A stretch of DNA of 64,000 nt, taken from positions 141,662 to 205,661 of the forward strand of contig CDRNVI010000067.1 in assembly GCA_977017575.1 (NCBI GenBank), written 5' to 3'. Position 1 is the first letter of the stretch, and each line of letters begins with the position of its first letter. The position numbers and the translations under genes are program-made. The notes beneath the pieces were generated by a model. That model was not told the DNA's origin. It saw only the letters and a program-made list of their open reading frames with translations, and made no database searches. This stretch comes from Paramoeba atlantica. Its lineage: Eukaryota > Discosea. Below, piece by piece: positions 28,035-38,158 of the stretch.

Positions 28035-30337
28035 TGATCGCCGGAAAAAATCCGCGATTCTTTTCGCTGTCCAAGCGGTTACCCATTCTTTTTAGTGTTG
28101 TAACGTCGCGTAAAAGTGTTGCAAGTGAAAATTGTGTTTTGGAAGATTTTTCTGAATTGAAAAAGAAACTTATTATTCCCTTGCACGATTTTGGTACACT
28201 TCCTCCGAAACATTGGATTTAGGTACACTTCTTCCGAAATATCCGATTTCCCTCTTTATAACCCTTTACTTCCAAAACTCCAGAAACGATCCGAAGTACG
28301 TACATAAGCCGCAATTGTATCATATTCTACAGTAGTGTACAAGGCCTAAGTCGTATAAGGGGGGGGTAACAGTATAACGTTTATGACATAGCTAAATGCC
28401 AATCTTAATGATGAATTGGACAAACTAAGAAGACGAGTCTTATGTGTTACACATATGACGTATCATTGAGTCCATCGGCTACCAATGGCTGATTTCAAAG
28501 AAACAACGTGTAATTTTTTGTTCCCCTTAGAACGGTAACCTTTGTAATTGTTTAATCACTTGTGCGCGCTGCCGAACAATTTACAGTGCTCGCAAAAATT
28601 AGTAAAACTTTTATCGTAAAATAAGAAAAAAGTTTTATATTTTTAAATACTATAAATAGCAATTACATAATAAAATAGAATTTAATTTCAAGTAATTATC
28701 TCCCTCTTTCTCCGATTGCTCTACATGATGATTCTTATGGAAGTCAAGAAACATGAGTTTCTAATGACTTCAATACACTATGCACCACGCTGATTCTTTT
28801 TGTTTTACGAATTAATGCTATACGAATAATTGTGTGCACTGTACTTTTTTTTTGTATTATTATTGTACAGTATCTTTTTTTTCGTACATTATTATAGTAC
28901 AGTAGGTAAATAATTGTTTACATATTTGACACGTTTTTGTTGCTTGTTTCCATGTGGACAGATGCCGTACGCATTGAAGTACTGTAGTATATCAGAGTAG
29001 TGTACGAATAAGTACGTATAGTAACTTATTGCGGCGGTTCTATACCGTCCGAATGCACGAGCGGTGTCTTGCGAAGACGCAACTCACACTTGAGCATTTC
29101 TGCAAGACCGCTAAATGTGCTTTATTTGGCAAAGAATTTGGCTGATGTGCGCTCGTGAAGGGATCCCCCGGTGCCAACGGGGAGCACTATTGAATTGGCT
29201 TTTGTCCTGCAAACGGAATTCTTCCAGAGCTAGGAATATCAAGTCTGGCAGCTCACTTGCCAACGGTGAAGGGATTCTTTTACCTGAATAGCGTAGCATG
29301 TGTGCCCCTTTCGCCCACCGCGATGGAGAACGGGGAACATACATAGCGGGGAACATGTACATATCGGCAGCATAGCGAAGAATGTGCAAGTGGATGCGGT
29401 GTTTTCTTTTACAGCGGTGTAAAGCACGTCTGTAAAGATTGCGTCCCAATGTTGGCGGCATCGATAGATGATTATGCACATGATTATACACATGATTATG
29501 GCCACTGGCGTCGCCATCCAACGCGGCAACGCTCAGATGCTGAGAGCGGCCTCGGGGGAGCAGGACTGTGGGCGGCGTGGGTAAAGGGGACTTTGTGGTG
29601 CCTTTCTTTTCTTAATTCTAAAGTTAATTGCATAACTCCACCTGTAATGAGGAACGATAAAATGTTTTTTGTAAGTTTAAGAACTTTTTTCTACTTGTAG
29701 GGGAGAAATTTCATTGAAAAACTATTATAGAGAAGGCTTTTGCAAGTGTTCGTGGGAATAATGCAAACAATAGCGAGCGATGCCAAACAGTTTGGCGTTT
29801 CCCCAGAATTTCCCGGTGTTGAATCCTACGACTCTATTGCTGTGGGTGTGGGCGTGTTAGTATTGGCGGTGCATGAGCTGAGGCGGAAGAATTTCTTGGT
29901 TAAGTCGTAGTTTTTTGCCGCGAGATGAGAAAAGGAACCTTCCTTGGTCCGTCCAATATTCCTCGGAAATGGTTCACGTTGCCCCCTCTCTGCTCCTCGT
30001 ATCCTCTATCACTAAACGTGGATCCTCCAGAAGTCGCGGGGGTTAAAGTGAAGCAAATATAGCCTTTTTCGTACTTTTGACGTTTCCTTCATTTATATGG
30101 CGCAAATACAGTATACAGAATATTTGTCCTATGAAATATGCAGAATATTATCTTACTTAGAGGGGTGACTCTGGGTGGGAGCGCCTAGGATATCTTTCGT
30201 CAAAATTTTCTTCCTTAGTTTCTTAATATTTTTTACTTCAATCCGAAGATACAGAAATCATGTTACTGGAATTGTTATTCTGCAGGGCTTAAGCAAGCGT
30301 TTCAGCATGTAATACACGTTAATAATACATTGTGCTT
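28035..30337. other. Long AT-rich region without a supported gene
   Basis: An isolated C-run MITE end (TAAGGGGGGGGTAACAGTA) lies at 28348-28366. T-runs and TATTATTGTACAGTA repeats occur near 28850-28900. A first copy of the AGAGGGGTGACTCTGGGTGG end at 30159 lacks a clear partner. Short minus-strand frames near 29111-29529 lack family resemblance. Confidence 0.4.
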
Positions 30338-31123
30338 AGAGGGGTGAGTCTGGGTGGGAGCGCCTAGGATCCCGCCTAGGATTTTTTCCAACTTCTTTTT
30401 CGTGAAAAATCCGAACTTGGCGGACCCATCCTGCGCATACCAGGGGGGGGGGTCACCCCCACGTGGGGTTGGAAAATTTGTTCACTTTTTTTTAATAATC
30501 GAGGGTACAGCGGTAGTTAAACAACCACCGCAATGCACCTAACGTTAAGACCGTCCAACCGGTGGGCTTTTTTTGGTCGAATGAGCAGAGCGTTGTAGTA
30601 TCGGACTGCGTCAGGGACTCTGCTAGCTCACCCGCTAAAACTTCACTATCCCAGATTGTTGGTCCTGAACGGTCCTGGCTGGAGAAACGAAGTTTTTACG
30701 CCTCCATTCCTCCGGAGATGGAGTGGGATTCGACCACAGCTTGCACGAGTGCAGTTCCACTTCCACCGAGGTTACAAGGTTGACACGCGAGAAAAGGTGG
30801 TGCTGACAACGTATTCCCGACAATGGACTTGCCACGCCGTCTTACAACCCCGGGACGCGGTTAACGACTCCGCGAATAGGGGTTAAACAGGAATAGAAAT
30901 GGACAAATCCCTGCATCTAGCTGGAAGTCTTACTTCGGGAGGCTAGAAGTCTTACTTCGACGCCGGTCTCCCTTTCTAACTCTTTGTCATGCTAGCCCAG
31001 CATGTTCCATCCAAGGGACATTGAGGATTCCGGACCTCTTTGCGAAAATCATTTCACCAAGTCGGATCTCCGTAGAAGTTTACTGGGAGCGCCTGGGAGC
31101 GCCCGGGCAGGAGTCGCCCCTCT
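30338..31123. mobile_element. MITE with AGAGGGGTGAGTC ends
   Basis: Left end AGAGGGGTGAGTCTGGGTGG; the inverted right end begins AGAGGGGCGACTCCTGCCCG. Both are followed by GGGAGCGCC/GGCGCTCCC words. The 786-bp interior contains a reverse-oriented fragment of the R repeat (30405-30540). The same left end alone occurs at 30159 and, diverged, at 21796. Confidence 0.55.
30405..30540 (-). repeat. Fragment of the R repeat
   Basis: Reverse complement reads ATTGCGGTGGTTGTTTAACT-ACCGCTGTACCCTCGATTAT, matching the start of the copies at 46975 and 55462, and the GTGACCCCCC...GGACGGGTCCGCC block matches 55750-55800. Confidence 0.6.
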
Positions 31124-31278
31124 TGACATAACCAACTTAATGTTGAATACAGATACAATGAGTACGTAAATTGTCTAATATACGCAGCATCGTTTCGCCC
31201 CCGTTCTTCTTCAAGCTGCCGTTATATTTTTCCGCGATTGCTTGCACGCGGCCGGCTCTTCGACTCGACTTTCTAGTA

Positions 31279-31350
31279 GAAGCGTTCGAATCGGGGAGGA
31301 AGTGTGTTAGGTAGAAAGTTTCTACCAAACATCCCCGATTCGAACGCTTC
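31279..31350. repeat. Foldback hairpin, 19-bp arms
   Basis: GAAGCGTTCGAATCGGGGA and its exact complement, separated by 34 bp that themselves contain GGTAGAAA-G-TTTCTACC. It lies at the edge of a broken DDE-type fragment. Confidence 0.65.
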
Positions 31351-31768
31351 TTTGTCGTTTAGTTCGCGCATTCGACGGTGTTTGTATGCACTCCCTCCGA
31401 TGTAACCCATTGACGCCGGTGATTGACACTTTCCCATTTAAACTTTCGCCCGAGCTGATTGTTGTGTCTCGCCCCGTCTGTTCAAATTCTTGTACGGTTG
31501 CTGGAGGAGAGCTCCTCAATCCTTGGGACTAAAGTATTCGCCGTGCGGTCAGGAATGATTTCCATGAAGACTTCGGGGAGCATGTTAGTTCTCGTGGTGG
31601 ATGCAATTGTCTGTGCGATTTCTGTCCCTTCACTGCGAACACGCCTCGCACCATGTTGTCCACGATGGCGCTTCCGAACCGGAAAAAGGTTTCATCGCAT
31701 TGCATAAAAGAGAGACGAACGGTGCAAAACACGCCGACGTACATGAGCAGTTGTCGTAATTGAATCAA
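31322..31768 (-). pseudogene. DDE-type transposase fragment, family uncertain
   Basis: The minus-strand frame LMYVGVFCTVRLSFMQCDET-FFRFGSAIVDNMVRGVFAVKGQK has the DE-T-x6-G...KG-x-K layout seen after the first catalytic Asp in several DDE families. Frames change downstream. Too short to classify. Confidence 0.35.
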
Positions 31769-32027
31769 CCCACTGACGTAGAGATATCACTGGCGTAGAG
31801 ATAAAACCAGCGGGTGTCTATGCTGCTTTATTTGCTTTTCGTGTGCATCTGAATTCTCATACAAAGAGACACGCCTTAAAAAAAACGAGCGCCCAATGTT
31901 ACGATAGAGCCAATCTCTTTACAAGCGTTGCGTTGCTGGTGACAGTACTCGAGAGTCGCTTACGTTTTTCCATAAACCATTCTAAGCTTTGGTTTTTAGA
32001 TTTCCAATGGAGAGTATGCAGTAGGTC

Positions 32028-32122
32028 TGTGTAAGTTCGTGTTGGTCCGTGACGAGCTGTGTAGGTACGTGTAGGTTCGTGGTAATCCGTGTAGATTCGT
32101 GTAGGTTGGTGTAGGTTTTTTT
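32028..32122. repeat. Minisatellite of GTGTAGGTTC-type units
   Basis: About nine degenerate 10-11-bp units (gtgtaggttc, gtgtaagttc, gtgttggtcc) ending in a T-run. A second, shorter block is at 32811-32862, also ending GTGTAGGTTTTTTTT. The unit is G/T-rich but does not form a regular telomere repeat. Confidence 0.7.
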
Positions 32123-32696
32123 TTTGACATTTTTTGAGAAGGTTTATTGGCTCGGCCGCTAGGATGATTGCATGTAGGTAAATTAGACCGAATTAAACCA
32201 CTGTCCGGGTTAATATTCCTGGTAGGGATATTAAGAGGGTATAGGAATATAACAAGGTATAGGAATATTAGAAAATTAGCAGAAAAGGACCAAAACATTT
32301 TTCGCGCCGCGAAGAGGCGCGATCTTTGATCTTGTCCTCGTTTGGGTCTTGTGCGTGCTTGGAGCTTGCTATTTTTATTTAAAAAACATACAAAAAAGGG
32401 ATTTTCGAGGGGTGAGTTGTGTGGATCTCCTTAATCGATCACGAGTGCCGTGCGCATCTCGAGGCACACGCGGGAGGAAGGTAAACACAGGGGGCGGTGC
32501 TTCTTCGTCATGAATCACCAATAAATTTACTAACTTAAAGAAAAATGTACTCTGTGAAAAAAGAAAACAACTTTTTTGCAGTTACTTTTTCCGGTTTAGA
32601 TATGATACTCCTCGGATTCGGAACGATTGGGTCGAAAAACAGATTTTTCCAAAATCGGACAAAATACAAGACCTGGAGGGGGGGGGTAAAAGAGGC

Positions 32697-32758
32697 TGAA
32701 CACTATTATAAGTTGAAAACAACCACCGCGTTTAACGAAGAGCCTAAAAAAGAAAAAT
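32697..32758. repeat. Single arm of the AGGCTCTTCG foldback
   Basis: The word AAGTTGAAAACAACCACCGC with the following GTTTAACGAAGAGCCTAAAAAAGAAA is near-identical to the right arm at 56310-56352. The left arm is missing, and a G-run precedes it at 32672-32681. Confidence 0.6.
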
Positions 32759-32810
32759 ATTGAAATGAACTAAAGTAAAACTACTAGAAATCGGAAAAAA
32801 GTGGTTCTGT

Positions 32811-32862
32811 GTAAGTCTGTGTGAATTCGTGTAGATCCGTGTAGGTTTGTGTAGGTTTTTTT
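32811..32862. repeat. Second GTGTAGGTTC minisatellite block
   Basis: Five units (gtgtaagtct, gtgtgaattc, gtgtagatcc, gtgtaggttt, gtgtaggttt) then a T-run. Same orientation as 32028-32122. Confidence 0.65.
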
Positions 32863-33109
32863 TGAACCCCAACCTAGCCCATCTGCAGACTCTCCAATTA
32901 TTTTGGTTCTTAGATTATATTGTTTAAAAGTCACAGTAACTTTTTCGAAGTACATAATGCCGGGCGAAACATGGTGAACGGTGGTGAATGAGAGATATAA
33001 AAATAGTAATGATCAGTGGATAACTTTTTCATGATTAAATCAAAATCAGAAGTAACGAGACCCTTCTCAGAATAAAATTTAATTCAATAGTATCGGAGGA
33101 AAACGGCAT

Positions 33110-33961
33110 ATGGCATTATTCCTTTCCGCCCTTCCGGTTCAGTCACTGGAGGTGTCGAGTAGTTCCTCCAACGTAACACAAACGGACACGCTACTTCACG
33201 AGTTAACCCTTTTAAAAAAATTTATCTCCCAAGTCGCGACGCCCCATCTCTCGTGGAAAACACCCGAGAGCGCGAGTGTGTGTTCCCAATGGGCAGGGGT
33301 CTCGTGTGACGCCTCCGGTTTCGTGACCCGGTTATCCTGGAGCGGGTTAAAACTCACGGGGAACCTTTCCTGGTCGTATTTACCCTCCCGCGTTACAGAA
33401 CTCTACATGTGGAAGAATGCCCTCCGAGGGTCGATTACTCTCCCACCCACCAACACGGTTTTACGAGAAGTAAATCTGAAATTGAATGAATTTACTGGAC
33501 CGCTGGATCTTACAGCGCTTCCGGAATCCTTAGAAGTGTTATCCGTACGACGAAATGCGCTAAGTGGAAATTGTGATTTGCATTTTCTACCCCCAGAAAT
33601 GCGTTCACTGGCGCTTAGTCATAATCAGTTCCAGTCAGGGATTTATTTGAACCTCCTGCCCCCGGTGTTGTCGTTTTTGTATGTAGACAACAACGAGCTC
33701 GGCACCACGGTGTGTTTGACACAGTTACCCGAGAGGTTGACGAATTTACATTTGCAACAGAATTATTTGATCGGCGTGGCTGACTTGCGGCGGCTGCCAC
33801 GCTCACTTACTAGCACACATTTGGAGAATAATTGTTTCCATGCTGTAGAGTATGAAAAGACAGGAGCAAAAAAGAAACTGGACGACGCGATTGTGTTTAA
33901 TCCACAGCGCTCAGGGATTATATTGCATTCTGGCAGAAGCGATAGCTGTACAGTGTGCTAA
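33110..33961 (+). CDS. LRR protein with CaaX-like box (CTVC), subgroup III
   Basis: 283 residues. Short hydrophobic start MALFLSALPVQS (possible weak signal), helix LLHELTLLKKFISQVATPHLSW, and a cap with both cysteines C58-S-Q-W-A-G-V-S-C66. Eight LRRs follow (e.g. LPPEMRSLALSHNQFQSGIY, LPERLTNLHLQQNYLIGV), then FNPQRSG and a terminal C280-T-V-C, a CaaX-compatible end. It keeps the full cap, so it looks closest to the ancestor of the CaaX branch. A prenyl box with an intact disulfide pair is contradictory and worth testing for location. CT-rich tract and AG at 33069-33070, 40 bp before the ATG. Confidence 0.8.
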   Translation: MALFLSALPVQSLEVSSSSSNVTQTDTLLHELTLLKKFISQVATPHLSWKTPESASVCSQWAGVSCDASGFVTRLSWSGLKLTGNLSWSYLPSRVTELYMWKNALRGSITLPPTNTVLREVNLKLNEFTGPLDLTALPESLEVLSVRRNALSGNCDLHFLPPEMRSLALSHNQFQSGIYLNLLPPVLSFLYVDNNELGTTVCLTQLPERLTNLHLQQNYLIGVADLRRLPRSLTSTHLENNCFHAVEYEKTGAKKKLDDAIVFNPQRSGIILHSGRSDSCTVC

Positions 33962-34391
33962 GGGAGTTGTGGTGCCGTTTGTTAGCCACTGAAACATGTA
34001 AGTAATGTTAGTGCAGGAATCTGTGACCGAAGCATTTTTTGTATGAAATGTACACGAAGTACAGTTCTCTGTTGTGCGGGAGCTCGCAAAGAAAGATTGG
34101 TACGTGATCTCAAGAGTGTCCAGCTCAAGAAAGAAAAGTGGAACACTGCGGGATACTTCATCTCTTACGTTGAAGCAGCAAAATGAGCTTTCATTTTAAA
34201 TGATGGAGAAAAAAGTTCGGGTAGGACCCAATGAAAATGTATCTAAAAAAAAAATCTAAAAAATCTTTCCCTTTTCTTTGAGCGTGAAAATTTGCATTAG
34301 CCCAGTAAAGCACGAACGAAATTGATTCTACAACGAAAATCGAGGGTGCTGCATTCATTGAACCCTTTTGATGGTAATTGAATTATTGACG
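33962..34391. other. Intergenic
   Basis: No gene or repeat that I can support. Confidence 0.4.
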
Positions 34392-34462
34392 TTTAGACTG
34401 GAAAGTTGACGTGCACTACATGAGTTAAATTCATGTACTGCACGTCAACATTCCAGTCTAAA
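34392..34462. repeat. Long near-perfect hairpin (~32-bp arms)
   Basis: TTTAGACTGGAAAGTTGACG-TGCACTACATGA pairs with TCATGTACTGCACGTCAACA-TTCCAGTCTAAA across a 7-base loop, with three mismatches. It is compatible with a foldback MITE or a structured small RNA precursor. Confidence 0.7.
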
Positions 34463-34852
34463 ATGTTCGTTCGCGAGACAAAGTGATAGAAGTGCCTTTA
34501 CTATTTTTCCGAAGGAAGAAGGGAAGACCAAGATTTCCCTACAGACCTTGATATGGATTATGCCACGATTCTAGAAAGAAATTCATGTAAGTTTAGCTGT
34601 GGTTTTCTTTTCGTGGGTTTCATCACTATAAGACGACATTTTGGTGTAGGGTGTCCCGCAGAGATTCGACATTATTATTATACAAGTCAATACATGTATA
34701 TGTAAATATACAGTCGAGGCTTGTCCGAGTCTTAAGAACCACCTCTAAGTTTTCTACTCAGAAGATATGAGTTAGATTAATATCCCACTCAGTCCGATGC
34801 TGTTCTTCTTTGCTTGTACATAAACTACTTACGCGTATGCACAGTACAACCC

Positions 34853-36019
34853 ATGAGTCATGCACGAAACTCAAATGAACCGCCGTCATGGCTGCTCCAA
34901 GCGATATGCCGCTCATCCCCTTCGGTTTACCGACATCGACATCGTATCCAAAAAGAATCTACGCAAAACGAGGAAAAGCAACACTCTTCGAATACATTTC
35001 CTCCGCAGAGCAGTGTGAGTGTCCGCGTAGGTGTTGCCTTGTGCAAGGCATACAACCACAGTCTCCCCATAAGCCGAAAAGGTTTAAGAAAACGAAAACG
35101 AAATGCTCTCTTGTCCGGCGGCTCACGTCGTCGGTTAGGAAAAACTGCACATCGAAGGAACTCATCGCGAGGAAACGCAATGTATCGTTTGCGACGATAT
35201 TTAGAAGTGAATAATTCTCGTTCCCTCGCCCCGACTACAAACTACAAGATCGATGAACGCGCAGTTGTTACCCTTGACGGAGTTGCTATCGGGAGTACTG
35301 GAGAAAGAGACATGAAGACACAAGGAACCAATCCATATTTACAAAAAAGTAGCCGAAAAGATCTGCTGTTATCGTATCTTACGCCTTCGTGGGCCGCGCG
35401 TCAATCAAAATATACAAAAATGGTAAAACCTTTGTATCCTTCCGAGCATGTCATACATGAACGCACAGACATGCACACAGCTTTATTCCGTTCTTTCGTA
35501 CAATATTTTGCGTCAAAGCGCTATCCAGGCGAAGTTTCGGCTGGTTCGATACTTTCCCACCCAAGCATTGTGTTATCGGGTGCTCTTATTCAGTCAAAAC
35601 ACATTTTCCCAGGATGGGGTATTGTTTTGCAAGACACTGAGCTTCACTTACGGGTCGAATCCTGCTGGTTGGACAAAAATGTTAACACGAGAGTTACCGG
35701 TATAAACAAAAAGTTTGATTTTCATAAAAGAACTTTAGCAAAAAATCGAGCCAGACGAAATACTCTCGACAACGAGGGCTCAAATAAAAGAATGGAACAA
35801 TATCAAATTGACAAGTTGAATTTTACACCAGTAACCCTTTTAGTCCCAAGTGCTGGCTTTGCAGAACGCATAGTAAATGCCTCAGATGAAACTTTGCTCA
35901 TTCGTGAGTTGAACATTCCTCTGTTTGGTACTCTTCACGCGGAGCCGCCCAGCGATTGGGAATACGTCACATGGACGGAATATGAACCATGGAAGTATCC
36001 ACTTCTGCGTCCTGCGTAA
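34853..36019 (+). CDS. Possible RNase P/MRP subunit Rpp29/Pop4-like protein
   Basis: 388 residues from ATG 34853 (the frame is open a little further up but without ATG). A basic N-terminal half with KGLRKRKRNALLSGGSRRR precedes LSYLTPSWAARQSKYTKMV and, at ~238-275, LSGALIQSKHIFPGWGIVLQ-DTELHLRVES then VTGINKKFDF. In order these resemble human POP4: the basic LSARQRREL stretch, LHELWKQYI, DLHGAIISVTKSK..GI(L)LQET, and IPKLNCVF. The Pop4 fold is an Sm-like barrel binding the RNase P RNA. The match is by eye and partial; the large C-terminal extension is unusual. It overlaps the next ORF as TAATG. Confidence 0.4.
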   Translation: MSHARNSNEPPSWLLQAICRSSPSVYRHRHRIQKESTQNEEKQHSSNTFPPQSSVSVRVGVALCKAYNHSLPISRKGLRKRKRNALLSGGSRRRLGKTAHRRNSSRGNAMYRLRRYLEVNNSRSLAPTTNYKIDERAVVTLDGVAIGSTGERDMKTQGTNPYLQKSSRKDLLLSYLTPSWAARQSKYTKMVKPLYPSEHVIHERTDMHTALFRSFVQYFASKRYPGEVSAGSILSHPSIVLSGALIQSKHIFPGWGIVLQDTELHLRVESCWLDKNVNTRVTGINKKFDFHKRTLAKNRARRNTLDNEGSNKRMEQYQIDKLNFTPVTLLVPSAGFAERIVNASDETLLIRELNIPLFGTLHAEPPSDWEYVTWTEYEPWKYPLLRPA

Positions 36020-36306
36020 TGGAACAAAGTAAAGTTTTTACAGAAACGCCTTTAATCGAAAACAATTTATTGGTTGATCGCGTACATCGACCTCTTTCTA
36101 ACACACAAAATGCTATTCGAGCGTTCCGTCAACTTATTCGTGATGCCCACCATAACTTTTTCGACATTGTTACTTCAACTGTCATTCAAGCTGCAAGCGA
36201 TCTTCCGTTCAATCTTGTTGCCTACTACCTCGCAAAGCACACATTAAACCAAGCTCGGGGGTTACAAGGCATCGAAGTATCGAAAAATGGACAGTGCAGG
36301 TCGTGA
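36019..36306 (+). CDS. Small hypothetical protein overlapping the previous stop
   Basis: 95 residues from the ATG in TAATG: MEQSKVFTETPLIENNLL..., helical AFRQLIRDAHHNFFDIVTST, ending NGQCRS. The frame is also open to an ATG at 35989. Not recognised; the helix-loop-helix character hints at a histone-fold-like or small mitochondrial protein, but I cannot support either. It may be the first exon of a longer gene, or the next cistron. Confidence 0.4.
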   Translation: MEQSKVFTETPLIENNLLVDRVHRPLSNTQNAIRAFRQLIRDAHHNFFDIVTSTVIQAASDLPFNLVAYYLAKHTLNQARGLQGIEVSKNGQCRS

Positions 36307-37809
36307 AACTCTTACATGACGAACTCTTACATAATCGTATTCGTCGTTACATGTCGATTGTATTCGTCGTTGCATGATTGTTGTCGTTGAACTCTTACAT
36401 GATTGTATTCGTAATCTGGGTCGGTATACGACAGAATTTCGATTCAAAAGCGAACCGTATTTTGAGTAGAGTGTATGACGTATTTGATATGCCCCAAGAA
36501 CAACACCACACAGTGGAGGGGTGATTGCGGAAGCGAGGCAACTAAAGACCTTTTTATTGGTTTTGTGATAGAAGAACGAAATTTGTAGCCAGTCTTCCAA
36601 CAAACTACTAGCACTTCTAGTTACTATGGTGCTAAAAAATAAGGGAGTTAGTGCTGTCTGAAAGATGGTAGTGCTAGTTAAGACCGCGAGGAGGTCTCAA
36701 CCAAACTTCCTTATGCTGAGTGTGTCAGGCTTCATTGAGACGCGTTTTACAGAGCAAGCGTACTTACAGAGCTCTTACAGAGAAAGCATGCTTTGTGTCC
36801 GAATCGGAAAGCTCACGGTCTAACACTCTTTGACACATCATTTCCGATAGTAGAGCTTTGCCAACAGGTGTTCCAAAGTAATTCAGCTCGGTTATTGTGG
36901 CGCGTAGGAGTCTGTAGGAGTCCATCGTAGTGCGGTAGTATACTCAGTACGTGGTTGTTCCCATGGGAGTGAAGTGGAAAGTAGCTTCTGTAATGGCTGT
37001 TCAACTTGACGTACAATATGTACTACATTACTATTTCGGTGTGATAATACTGTCCCCTCTTTATTTAATAGTCCGCCGATTTTGGACATTTGAACTCTTA
37101 AGTGGGGAGTCAGAATTTTCGGGACTCTCAAGTAGGCTGGTGAATATTTTTTCATGGATCTGGAAATAACGCCAGCGTTTCAACATGGCCATTCCATGTT
37201 TATTTCTCTGTATGTTTCCTAAAGTTGTTGGGCGCGCTGGGGAGGCTGGCGTCGGGGGTGGCTGGGTGAGGGGCTGGGCGGGAGGGGGTGGTAAGGGAGG
37301 CTTGGCGTCGTGGGTAGCTGGACGGGTTGGGTGGTGGTGACTCAAACGAGAACATTTACTCATGAGTAGAAAAGACATTAGACTAATAATATACCCTGGA
37401 CGGTAATAGGTGGTATTTACCACATGCGTGGTAATAGGTGTAATTACCACTTTTCTATTACCCAATTACTGTGACAGAACGTGGGGTGAAATTTACATTC
37501 AGGAAAAAACCATATGTTTACAGAAACATTTACTTTGAAGGAAACTGGACGGTGCCAACGTCTTCCCACCACTTGCACACCGAGGTATGCAACAAAGTTT
37601 CCAGTGAAAAACTCCACTCTTCCTCTGTAATGTGAAAAAGAGGTTGACTGCTTTGAACAAGATCGTTAACAACTTCGACAGTGATAATTGGCCGTTCTTC
37701 CACGCGGATATGTCAACTTGACAATATATGTTTCGGAGAAAAACTCATTACAGTTTCTTCTTTCAGTAAGATGCAGTTTCTGTACCTTGTTGGTACATTT
37801 TCCCTAGTT
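36307..37809. other. Intergenic with one TIR-like end
   Basis: No gene. At 37392 the sequence TACCCTGGACGGTAATAGGT, followed by GGTA..TACC words, matches the inverted end at 48409. At 37215-37330 there is a G-rich, GGCTGGG-like low-complexity stretch. Confidence 0.45.
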
Positions 37810-38150
37810 CATCCTTTCTTTTCCCGGAAACCGGCATACTCTTAACCTTTTATGTATGTCCGTTTCCGGCTGGCGCTAGGACCGGAAACTCATCTTTCCG
37901 TTGAAGAGGGGCCGCCGCTTCTCACCCACGTGCAGCGCCGTCAGACGCGCCGAATGCCCCCGCTGGATGGACGCCGGGGAGAGCCTCTCAACGACGCAGC
38001 GTAGCCGAAAGGCTTCTTGCAGCCTCTCAACGACGCCCCCCGCAGTGGAAGTCCAGTGCCCCCTTCACCCCCCATGCGCTGCAGAACCTCCCTTGAGGAC
38101 CACGCGGCGTGGCCATAGGCCGAATCCCTGCGTACGACCGGCGTTGAATG
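37810..38150 (+). repeat. 340-bp GC-rich dispersed repeat, copy 1
   Basis: ATCCTTTCTTTTCCCGGAAA ... GCCGAATCCCTGCGTACGAC ... GTTGAATGCGCTGTA, ~95% alike to 44302-44652. It abuts the truncated start of the hAT transposase frame at 38159. No tRNA-like head or tail seen; family unknown. Confidence 0.8.
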
Positions 38151-38158
38151 CGCTGTAG

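Noticed and set aside
29111-29529. Minus-strand His-rich ORFs of 96-136 aa
   Set aside because: Composition is driven by CAT/ATG repeats; no family resemblance and overlapping alternative frames.
32028-32122. Internal telomeric repeat
   Set aside because: Unit length and sequence vary too much, and no terminal array is present.
34814-34852. Start of the Pop4-like gene at 34814
   Set aside because: The codon is TTG; the first ATG in frame is 34853.
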